Below, one piece after another: positions 51,842 to 62,419 of a DNA stretch of 64,000 nt. The notes under the pieces are model-generated. The model saw only the letters and a list, made by a program, of their open reading frames with translations, was not told where the DNA came from and ran no database searches. The position numbers and the translations under genes are program-made. The DNA lies in contig VFFE01007215.1 of assembly GCA_008921705.1 (NCBI GenBank), positions 4,046,026 to 4,110,025 on the forward strand. The letters are read 5' to 3'. This DNA is from Burhinus oedicnemus (taxonomy: Eukaryota > Chordata > Aves > Charadriiformes > Burhinidae). Every line of letters begins with the position of its first letter. The first letter of the stretch is position 1.

Positions 51842-52549
51842 CTGACACAGAAAAGATGGCAGAATCTCTTGCTGAGGCGTAGAGTGCAGGGGAAAGTAAA
51901 ACACTGTTCATGGTTTTCAGGGTCTATTTTTAGTAAGAAGCTGAACTCCTGCTCTCAGGAAAGAGATACTAGAGTTAGAGAGAAAAGCAGTAGTCTACAT
52001 CTCTGTCCTTCCTTGTTTGTCCTAGAAGTCAAAGTACTGAAAAAGACTGGTGTAATCTGTTGGTCAGAACATCTTTGGAGCAGTTACCAAATTCCAGAGT
52101 TAATTCTTAAAGGCAGAATTGGTAGAATTGCACAGGCAAAAAAAATCAGTCTGCAAAGAGCTCTGCTTGTTAGGCAAAACAGTAAATTCCATCCAGGCCA
52201 TGTTGGGAGATTGGAAGAACTACTCTCTACAGAGAGTGAAAAGCAAAATCTCTTTCTTGGCTGTTGCAGGAGGGGAAGGTTACACGTTCACAGGCCTCAT
52301 CTCCAGTTCTGCTTCTACCAGGAAATTGCAATTAATGATATGAGCTCCTGTTGTTTTCTAGCCACTTTCAGAAGTACGTCTGGACTTTGTAATCAAGTAG
52401 GGAGGTGTGGAAATGGCTATCGAGAGATAACGGCTAATAAGCAAAGACAAAGATCAAAACAAAACCTGAAATGTACAATTTCTGACTGCAGTGATGAAAA
52501 GTTAGGTTGTGTTTTTTATCCTAGTCTTTGCTTATTAGCTGGTACCTAG
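51842..52549 (+). other. Unexplained open frame of about 235 codons
   Basis: After a stop at 51839-51841 the frame stays open to TAG at 52547-52549, the longest stop-free run in the window outside the CR1 and, from base composition, longer than chance usually gives. The conceptual product is basic and Cys/Ser-rich, with no domain, signal peptide or repeat I recognise. The first in-frame ATG is at 52340, leaving only about 69 codons. There is no third-position bias and no good splice donor at its end. It could be an undetected exon, a decayed element, or chance. I would not annotate it as a gene. Confidence 0.12.
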
Positions 52550-55500
52550 TCCTGCTCATTATTTTCCAGAGTGAATAAGTGTAAAGTTTTATTTTATCTG
52601 TCAATGAGCTAAACTTTTAATTAACTTTCATATTTGTCTTAAGTTAAGACTAATGACTCTCAAAGGAATTGCCTACAAATCCTTAAACTTTTGAACAAAG
52701 GGACTAGAGCAAAAGCACTAAGCTTCCTTTGAAAACCAACCTTTCTATTAGAGAACAAAATCAAAACCAAGCAACTTGAAACTGGGAAACACAGTGTATT
52801 AATATTCATCATGAAAACAAACTGAAAGAAAATTTAAATCTGTGTTGACCCCAGAGGATTTTTGTTAACGATTTCACACAGATTGGCAAATTACACTAAT
52901 GATTTCAGTACTTGGTCTCTAAACTGGAGGGAAATTATTGATGTTTAAATCAAGAGTTTCTCTGAAGTATAACATACTTTGTTTAAAGTTACTTATTTGT
53001 TTTAGTACAGACAAATGATTATTGACAATGACTTCAACAGAACATTGTCCAGTTGTACAGATTTCTTCTTTTCCTTCCTCCCCATCATTGTATCTGGTCA
53101 GGTTAATGGGTGTCAGGATGGTTTGCCACGATCAGGGCACTCTGGGTAGAAGAATATCAGGTATGACAGACAACAACAATAATAGGATGTATTGCGGTAT
53201 TGACCAAAGTTGGTTTTGCACAAATATAATTTTATTCCAGCTGTAATACATAAACTAGTATTGCAGGAATCATTTTGGCAGATGTCAGTACATAAATATT
53301 TACTGAAAAAAAGAGGGCCACAATAAGGAATGAGAAACACAAAAATTTACAAAGGTATAAGATGCAGTTTTAAATCCTACAAGTTTGGGGATAGTCTGTG
53401 CTAGAGTGAAATTAGAAGGGTGAATTTGAAGGGTGAGCTAACGCCCTTCATGTTTCAGTCGCTCACGAGAGATGCTTTAGTATGTATCCTCGTGATGGTG
53501 ATGTGTTAACTGGCAGAACATTAAAAAGATGATGCAGAAGAAAGCAAGGAATGTGGCCTTGTACCATATATTTGAAAAAAATTGGCTGCAGCTCAATTAT
53601 TTTTTTTTAAGTCGAGTACTGGCTTTTTTTCCTTCTTTCATTCTGGCTCCTCTGATAGCATGTGTGCTTTCCTGCTCCGTTATTGACTTTGTTGCAAGCA
53701 GTCCTCTGAGCAGAATTGATTTATGATACACTTTGCAGCCATCCAGACAGCTTCCAGTGAAGTGACAAAGAAGTTCTGCTTCTGCACCCACCTAATCAAT
53801 GAAACACAAAGAAAGACTAGACAAAACAGAACCCCCACGTGGAGCTCTGGGGTGCCAAACATCAACCATAGTTCACAAAATCCACAAAAGTGACATGCAG
53901 TGGTTTTAGTTATCATATGTGTATAATATGCCGTTTTTGTATTTCCAAGGTAAGAATCTTTCTTTTAAGGAACAAACAGAGTAAAAGAAAAACATTTATA
54001 TAACCACAGATCAATGTCTGGCAATGGACTCAAAGTTTAGCAAATGGAACATTAAAGCCAGCATATGTTAATATACCAGAATAAGCAACAGTTAGATGTT
54101 TTCTCCACCTTTCACAACAAAATGTATTTTAAAGATGAAAATACTAAAGATATTTAAAAAAATTAACCAGGAATGGTTTGCTCTTGCAAAGGACTGAACA
54201 ACGTCCTTGTGATCCCACAATTTTCTGAAATGTATATTTAATTTGAGTGTGAATCAACACTCCAAGTCTTGGGACAAACCACATAATTAGCATTGAACAT
54301 CAATAAATGTTTTGTTAGATTGAGACTGAATGACCTCTTCTGACAGAATCAAGCCACATGAGAAACTGAGAGGACTTTGCTACATCCTTTTCACCCAGAT
54401 ATCTGCATGAGGATGACACACAGGCATCAATGTACTTTAGAAGTGTGTTCTTTATTTACTAGAGAGGGATGCACATCAGGATCTAAAACGAAGGGCAGTG
54501 AAGGCAGCAGAGGCACTTGCAAGGACAATTCTGTGGCCCGTCAGTTCATGGATGAATTTTTGGAAAATGTTGTGCTCCTGCACAATTTAAAGCTCAACAA
54601 GACTTCCCAAAATTTAACCTCTGATTGACACACTGAAAGAGACAGACACACTGTTTTCTATACTCCTGCAAAAATGTAGAAACTTGTCCTATGTCCTCTG
54701 ATTGGGTTTTTGACCATAATTCATCTGAGCTGCTAACCTTGTCTTCCCTTTGCCTGTGCAATGTGGGACCATCTTGATGTAAGGCCATTGTATATGTAGT
54801 TTACAGAGCAAATAACTGTGTTAGGTGAAGCCATGAGAGTATTAGGTTCTAAGACAGCTTGCCATAAATCTTGCTTTATAGGACAGGATATTCTGGGTCT
54901 CTAGAATTATCATGTTATAAAGCCAATGACACAGAAAAGCAAATAGTGATTCAGTTTTGAAGCGCCCCAGTCCCTTGAACAGGTGAAAGAAATTTGTTTA
55001 AAATCTGTTGGCCAAAATGCATTCCTGTATGCAGAGAAGTGCATCCCCACATGCATGTTTCCCCCCCACGCAAACATTTAACATGTACGGAGGCGTTTGT
55101 TGTTCTGCCGTATCACTGGGGGAATAGCTCCGGTGCAATGCGCTCTGTTCCTTCTTCCTCTGTAATGAGATTCTGCTTTGTGACAGATCTTGTCAGAGGC
55201 TAATTATAACAAATGTTTGGAAATATTTGCTCCAGAATAACCTTTGGCTCTAAGATGGATCACTCGTGTGAGGCAGGTCCCCTTGCAGAGCCCAGGAGAT
55301 CAAGTTCTGCTTCAGAACAATGTTTAAAATTCAATAATGGCACTGTGTACTCGACTGACCAAGTTTGGCAGTTTCTGATTGATTTCTTTTTCTCTTCAAA
55401 CCTTGCCTGTCACGATCAGCTAATTAAAAGTGCAGTAATCTGATATAATCTGTTTCCCAGTTGGTGCAGCAGTTGGCTATCTAACAGAAATAATTGATTT

Positions 55501-56935
55501 GTAAACTGCCAAACCTCAGACATTTAGACTTGCATTGTCTCCTCTAAACTATGTCTAACAGGGAAAATTTGTCTCCAGATACATCAAATGACCCACACAA
55601 TAAAATTAATTCAGCCTTCACTACTATGGAAAATCAATAGAATAGAAATAGATAAATTTTAAAATGTAATAAAAGTCTGGAGGAAAAGCAAATAAACATG
55701 GATATAGTCTGTTTGTGCAAAGTCAGCAGTGTGTCACCATTTGGCTCCCCTCAGTTTTTCCACTGCTGTTATTAAAGAAGTGATAGTTACCTTGTCAATT
55801 CAGAGGAGACTGTCCTTACAGTTCAAATCGCACCTATTTTTTTTCTTTTTCAAATATAGGTCAAACCCGTGAGTACATGTGTGGCTTCCAGTGGCTGGTG
55901 ACGTATGCAATAAATTATTTCAGTTAAGGAACAATAGCCACCTTGGTTACTTTTTTCTTACATTATGGATATTTCGTTAGCATTAAGGATAGGATTCCTT
56001 CATGCAGGCCAATACCTCCTTATTGTAGGACACAAACATAAATATGAGTTAGAAGGGGTGAAAGCATCTCACAAAATTGACAGCAACAGTATTGGAACAG
56101 GTACTGAAATCATTGTTATAGCATAAAAACTTTCAGGAGATGTGTCTGCTGCCTTGTGAAGTCCAGTTCTTCATTTTCCAAACTGACAATGAGCATAAGT
56201 GTCTGCTTCCTTTAAGTTTATAAATGAAGCAGAGGTAAATCAAGCATGGAAGTGTTTTATGGATCAGGCTATCGCAATTCTTGGAAAGCCATCTGCTTAT
56301 ACAATCATCTTAAAACACATCTGAAAGCAGTCAATTTTTGAGTAATAAAGCTGGGCTTTGCACCTCAGAAAGGAAGTGCACTAGAAAACCTGTTGCTATA
56401 TGTAAAATAGGAGTATGTGTGTAGTAAACCTGTTTCTTTGGGGGTTTTGCCCTTTTTTGTTCACTGCAAAATATTTCCTTTTACATCTTCAGGCTCACTA
56501 ATAAATCAACACTTAAAAATTAACTTATACTGAAATGAAAAGGAATGTATTCCTCTGCAAGTAGACCACAAGTCCTACCACCACAGGGCGCAGCACGGCA
56601 GCCCCAACTGGTCATTTTTAAAGCAGGGCATGCAGAACCTTAGGGCAGAGCTTCCATGTGGCAGCTTCAGACTCTGCTTAGCTATGTCCTAAACTAGCTT
56701 ATTTTTCTCCTCTCAGCTCTGCTACCAGGAGGATTAGATCACACCAGGTTGCACCACTGGCTTCTGTGTTTGAGTAAATAGCAGTTCTCATACAGTGTGT
56801 TTGCCCTCTTTTGATTCCTGTCGGAAGTAAACATGGTTTACTAATCTCTGCTACTTGAGGTCCTCAAATTCTTTCTCTCCGCCTACAAACATACACAAGC
56901 ACTCACCTAAAAATGCATAAATATATATATTTGTT

Positions 56936-57000
56936 TTGAATATTTACACACACATCATGTATATATTATCTGTGTAGATATAATGTGTGTAAATATTCAA
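56936..57000. repeat. Long inverted repeat (18-20 base arms)
   Basis: The left arm 56936-56955 (TTGAATATTTACACACACAT) pairs with the right arm 56983-57000 over 18 positions; the left arm carries one extra AC. The loop is about 27 bases. An imperfect AT-rich extension continues outside both arms. The surrounding 200 bases are rich in TA and TG steps, so part of the symmetry may derive from a worn microsatellite. The non-repetitive TTGAATATTTAC core argues for a real palindrome. Confidence 0.75.
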
Positions 57001-57752
57001 ACTTAATATGGATATATGTATTTGCATGCGAGCATATATATATATACAGTACATGTATCTATTTCTGTATATTACATAGATATGTGTATAATGTGTGCAC
57101 ATACATGTACACTGTGAATTTCCGTCATATTGCTATTTAAAACTCTGAGTCCTATGCACAGCAGTTGTTTTTTTGCCTCTTTATATCCCATACTCTTGTT
57201 TTCTTTGAATATTCTCTAGTTTTGAGTATGATAGCAGTTAAGGCTCTACAAGTAGTATCTTAAGTTTGAATAAATTTTACAAGTTAGATTTACAAGTTCA
57301 CCTCCTAAGGGATTTGAATCTAAGAGATCCACACCATTAAAAGATTTAACTCTGATCTAATAGACTTGAATGTCCAGCTTGCCTTTTAAGTGCAATAAAA
57401 TATGGGTAACTGAATCCTATGGATGGTTTTGAGATGTTCAGACTTATATTGTATATTTAATTAGATATGTATTTTATATTGTATACAAGTTATATACAAA
57501 GAAATATTTCAAGCTTGTGGTAAATCTCTATGAAATCTTGACTAGATTTCCCCAAAAGATGTCCTCTCTCCCCAAATAGCTGCATAAAATCTCAAGTTCC
57601 ATCTTAAATCAATGGCAAAACCCTAGCAACTTTAATGTAGCATTTGATGTTTTCCCGTTTTTGCAGTCAGGCATCCACTTCAGATAGAGATTTCACTTGA
57701 CTACCTTTTTCGTTTTATGATTTTCCATCAAATCAATATTTTCCAGTTTTAG

Positions 57753-58124
57753 GCATCTGAGAGCCCCGACACCACCCTTGTTTCTCCAGGCTCCCAGTCC
57801 CTAACCCCAGGATGGAAAGTTAAGAGGAACCTCTGGGAGGCTTCAGGGCAGAGCTGGTGGCTTGGCTCTGGTGTGAGGCTCCCAGAGAGCCACAGCCTCT
57901 GCAGCTCCCCAGGACTCATGGGGGTCACCTTCTCTGAGGGACCCCACCACCCACCCTGGGTCTCAGGTCTGGGAAGGTACTGGAGAAGACTAAAGGAAGG
58001 CCTCAAAAAGCTGCCATAGCCTGGGATGAAGGGCACGTGGCAGGTCTGGTCTGGTGGCAATAGCAGGAGCTTGTCAGCAAAACAAAAGGGACAACGAATC
58101 AGGGCAGGCACCTACCCAAACCAG
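57753..58124 (+). other. GC-rich block with splice-like edges
   Basis: A 372-base GC-rich island stands in AT-rich sequence. It is preceded by TTTTAG (AG at 57751-57752) after a T-rich stretch, and ends CCAG|GTAAGA (GT at 58125-58126), a near-perfect donor. The length is divisible by three. The frame starting at 57753 is open except for one TAG (58017-58019). The minus strand also has an open frame of about 120 codons (57749-58111), as GC-rich sequence often does. I recognise no protein or repeat. Possibilities are a decayed exon, a non-coding exon or an unnamed repeat. Confidence 0.2.
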
Positions 58125-61100
58125 GTAAGATGAGATGAATTTTTGTAAAATCCAACATATTTCCAGCAAAACTATGAATGAGCCTAAAAACATTCCCAGA
58201 TGAACAAATACTAAACTGATTTTTTTTTTCCCAAATCCTTAGTCCATGAAATTTAAAACAAGAACACAGAAATTACAGTGAGAAGTAAAAGTCATCAGTC
58301 ACTCATCTTCAGCCTGTTATCAGTTTGACCAATTCCAACCAGAGCAGGCTCCAAACAGCCTCCTTCAATTACCTTGTCACAGGCCTTGTCTCAATGCCTG
58401 TCTTTGACAGGGCTTGCCCATCGTTTCACCGCCACAGTCCCAGCACTTCCCACTTCAGCCCAAGGAGGGTTCAGCGATGCATGGAAAGAGCAAGCTTTCA
58501 GGAGTGATTTGAATTTGGAGACCTTTAATGCACAGAGATCTGGAGGTACACCAGGCATACAGATATGTGCATGTAGAAATGTATGAGAGTAGGACATCAA
58601 AGCTCAGTCAAAATAACTGACAATCATCATCAATACAATAATTTGCCCATTTTTATATATAGACTATAATGGTTTTATATGATGTAGGAAAGTGGAATTT
58701 TTTTGGTTAAGGAATCATGAAGTGGAAACATTAACTACTAAAAAGAGCTATTCTCAGACTTCTCTCTATTCTACATTTCTGATTAGAGGTCTATTATCTT
58801 CTGGGCCAAATAAATTAGCCCTTTGCCCCACCCTGAGAGATGTATAATGGAGAATTTTTCCATGTTATCCCACAGCCAAAAAACCTTAAAATATAATGGT
58901 ATTTCTGTGTATGTAACTGCAATAAAGTGTCAAGATCTGAATAATGTTTTAATAAAAATAAAAATATAGAATTACGTCTAAAATAAAAAAGCATAAATGA
59001 TCACTAATTGTCGTATGTCCTCCTCATCTACAATGAGGAGGACAGCCTTTTTTCCAGCATAGCCTAAATTATGTTCCCGAGTCAAGCCAAATGACATTGA
59101 GGAATTAATTACTGAGGCATTCAAAGTGACTACACAAAGATTTCCTGAAGGACTAGTATGGATTAATCATGACATCTCAAGGTGCTACCCTTAATAGGAT
59201 TTCTAAAGATGTGATCTATGAGTAAATTTTGAGCTCATGAATATCAAGTGAATCTGAATGTATTTTCCCATTACGGCTGTAACTACAGAGACTCACCTAG
59301 TTTTCATGTTGTTAGTGAGTATGAATGTCTGTTGGTAATTTTGAAGACCTACCATTTATTCGATAAATAGCGAAGTTTTTCACCCTGAAAGCAGAAATTA
59401 CAGTAGCTGGAGATTTCTATACAGATATACATATAATATATAATAGGACATGCTTTTCTGAGTGAAAGAATTGTATGAAGATTTACTGCTCGGGGAAGTA
59501 AGTCTCCTTAACATTTGTTATCAGGTTATTTGTTATGCAGCTACATAACTATTTTATAAATATAGTTTGCATAAATAATTGGTGGTATACGTAATCTATG
59601 TGTGTATATATATATATATGTAATCCCTAATTGAGCCCTGCGATAGAAATGAAAAAGAGAGATTTTCAAAATTTCATTGTGGCTTCCTTTTGAGAAAGAA
59701 GAGTACTGTACTACATAATAAAAACATTTTTCACCTATAGGCATTACTGTGAAATGGGCTACTTTAAAGAGGAACCTAAGACTATTAAGAAAGATTTTCA
59801 CTAACCAAAAAATATCGTGATTGACTTGAAATCCATTACTAAAGCAAAAAATTATAAAATGAAAAATATTCACAAATCTAAATGAACATGTTTACGAGAA
59901 CAAACAAAGAGGGAAAGAATATGCCTGATGTTATGTTCACTTTTTGGATTGCTTTTTAAGTCAATTAAATTTTCACAAATTATTTTTACATCTTTTGATC
60001 ATTTGCACACATACGCAATACGATTTGAACATGATTTATAGATTTAACTGTGATAATTGTATTTTTACTGAGACAAAGACCTCAGTCTTGCAAACACACA
60101 ATTTATTTTCAGAGCAAATAAAATACTCTTATCTTCATAAATCAGGGCCTATCAAAATGAGCATTAATTTTAATTCAGTTGCAATATGGTTTGAGTCTCG
60201 TGTGAGGTTTTTTTATCCCAAGCTATCATAACTTTACAGCTCATGGTAAAGGGACATGGCTGGTGCTGCTGCTGTGTCACAGACAAACAACTGCAGATCA
60301 GCTCTTTCTCTGCTCTAAACTGCTGATGCCCCACATTGCTTCAGGCATGTTTCAATACCTAATACCATGCAACCTTATCTGAATTACTGATTCCTTGGTC
60401 TGGCAGCCAAACTGAGGCACAATATCCATCAACTTTGGGTAAAATAAGTTTCTATTTTTAAGGCTCAGCTCTTCCCATAAGCACAGGTGCCAGTGTATTT
60501 TAAAAAGACTATTATGCACATTGCAAGCAGGATCATCAAGATGTATGTCTGACCCATGAAGGTATGTAAACATAAAATGCCTACTGGTTTAAATATGAGA
60601 TGTGGCCTATGCATCTTTGTTAATACGATCCTCAGATTAACAGTTAATCCTCAATTAATCCTCAGATTTACTTAAGTCTATCACCTTTACTGACTGTGAC
60701 CAGAACTTTAAATTAAAGGTGTTCATCCCTGGTTTTACTCCCAGAGACGAGCATTAGACATGAGGAAAAATGATTGCGAAAGTGAAGCCTTAGTTTATGG
60801 AGTTTGGAATGAGCTTGGTTTTTGTGAAGGAGAACAGTTGGCAGCTTTGGAGGCACAATCATGAAATCCATCAGACACTCAGTTGCTATAAATTAATGGA
60901 ATTTCACTGAAAGTAACACAGTGAAGATACTTTGTAATATTTGAGGGTCTGGTAACAAATGTTTGCATTTTGGATAAGATGAATTAAAGAGATAAATAGT
61001 TAAATATTTGCATATTTATGTGTGTGTGTACATGAAGATATAGATAGATCAAAACAGATTATAAAAACAAACGTACATTCACACTTACAGAAAATAGCTA

Positions 61101-61715
61101 AAAGCCAGTATTTCAACTTTCCCTCTTTTTTGATTCATACTTCCACTACCAAGAGTATACCCTCCATAAAAGCAACCAAAAATAAATATAAATGGGAAAT
61201 ATTCACTCATACAGACATTGCTTTAAAATCTATCAGTAAGTGCAAAAAAGAGCAGCTTTGAACCATGCTGCTTTGGTTTGTATTTCACTGAACAGTGGGA
61301 AAAAATCTCAAAACAAATGAGCATTACACTTTTATAAAATACACCTTATAATAATGAATGCTTGCATACTCCATAACCCAACACAGTAACCACATATCCC
61401 TTCTTCAGAAAGCATATAAAAATGATGTGACAAGTACAGTGGAAGAAAAACTAACAAAGTGTCATTCTACAACTAAAACAAAACCACCTGTTGTCTCCAC
61501 AAACATTTTAAAATGGCTGAGAATAAAAGGCTAGTACCCTCTGCACAGGGTGGTGCCCTCATGCAGTGAACAGCCCCACTGACAAGAATTCCCCCCAGGA
61601 TTTCTTACAGCAGCCTCAAAGGCATCTCTAGTAATTCTCTGAATTTGCTAGCAAAGAGATAGTGTGTATATAGGGGCACACAGATGGTTTTCCAGATCCT
61701 CTCAGGGTGGCCAGG
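58125..61715. other. Unique non-coding stretch
   Basis: AT-rich, with no gene or transposon recognised. It contains a TA microsatellite (59605-59619) and a short TG run near 61020. All open frames are short and AT-driven. Confidence 0.55.
59605..59619. repeat. (TA)7 microsatellite
   Basis: An uninterrupted TA run following TGTG. A simple repeat. Confidence 0.9.
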
Positions 61716-62262
61716 AATGATCATAGAATTATAGAAACATGGAATCACTTTGGTTGGAAGAGACCTTTAAGATCATCAAGTCCAACTGTTGACCTAGAAC
61801 TGCCAAGTTACCACTAAACCATGTCCCTCAGCACCATGTCTACCCATCTTTTAAATACCTCCAGGGATGGTGATTCAGCCACTTCCCTGGGCAGCCTGGT
61901 CCAGTACTTGACAACTCTTTCGGTGAAGAAATTTTTCCTAATATCCATCCTAAACCTCCCCTGGTGCAACTTGAGGCCATTTCCTCTTGTCCTATCACTT
62001 GTTACTCGGGCGAAGAGACCGACCCCCACCTCTCTACAACCTCCCTTTAGGCAGTTGTAGAGAGTGTTAAGGTCTCCCCTCAGCCTCCTTTTCTCCAGAC
62101 TAAACAACTCCCGTTCCCTCAGCTGCTTCTCATAAGACTTGTTCTCTAGACCCCTCATCATCTTTGTTGCCCTTCTCTGAACAGTCTCCAGCACCTCCAT
62201 GTCCCTTGTGTAGTGAAGGGCCCAAAACTGAACATAGTACTCGAGGTGCACCCTCACTACGT
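61716..62262 (-). mobile_element. CR1 LINE, 3' end (minus strand)
   Basis: Read on the minus strand, the element enters in the C-terminal part of ORF2 (at 62262), stops at TAG (61814-61816), has a 3' untranslated tail of about 98 bases containing GTTGGACTTGATGATCTTA and CTCTTCCAACC, and ends in worn ATTCTATG-type octamers at about 61716. CR1 copies end this way instead of in poly(A) and make no clear target duplications. The 5' truncation at 62262 is sharp: the consensus phrase preceding HLEY is missing. The open coding part suggests a fairly young copy. Confidence 0.92.
61814..62257 (-). pseudogene. CR1 ORF2 C-terminal fragment, open frame
   Basis: The frame gives 147 residues ending at the natural ORF2 stop. 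It covers the conserved region downstream of the reverse-transcriptase domain. Visible landmarks are [11 protein letters not shown] near the start, QRRATKM (about residues 28-34), [12 protein letters not shown] (about 52-63), [12 protein letters not shown] (about 86-97), [13 protein letters not shown] (about 107-119), and [17 protein letters not shown] (about 122-138). These are hallmark motifs of the CR1 ORF2 tail. There are no stops or frameshifts, but the endonuclease and the whole polymerase domain are missing, so it is a truncated retrotransposon remnant and not a gene. The ATG at 62255-62257 lacks any promoter and is incidental. Confidence 0.9.
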
Positions 62263-62419
62263 CCCACTGTCCATCATCACCAACCAGCTGGAAACTGGCA
62301 GCCCTCTTGCACCATCAGCGTCCTTCTCTGGTCATCATATCATCAACCTGTTTCCTTTGAATGAATTTTACTGATACTTCAAGCTATGATAATCTGATAA
62401 TCAAATCTACACCAAAATG
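62263..62419. other. Spacer between head-to-head CR1 segments
   Basis: About 157 bases match neither the CR1 upstream of the minus-strand truncation nor the endonuclease N-terminus expected before the plus-strand segment. It could be original host sequence, filler from the insertion event, or CR1 sequence too diverged for me to see. Confidence 0.4.

Larger units (their letters stand above)
46617..57752. other. Long unique non-coding stretch
   Basis: No gene or transposon was recognised. Items listed separately: inverted repeats at 49968-50001 and 56936-57000, and a long open frame at 51842-52549. A CpG-bearing patch at 55069-55142 is unusual for this AT-rich background. TA and TG simple-repeat patches occur at 56915-57110. 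Confidence 0.55.

Noticed and set aside
55815..55840. GTTCAAATCGCACC, resembling a tRNA T-arm (B box)
   Set aside because: No matching A box, acceptor stem or anticodon arm is found upstream, and no cloverleaf can be drawn.
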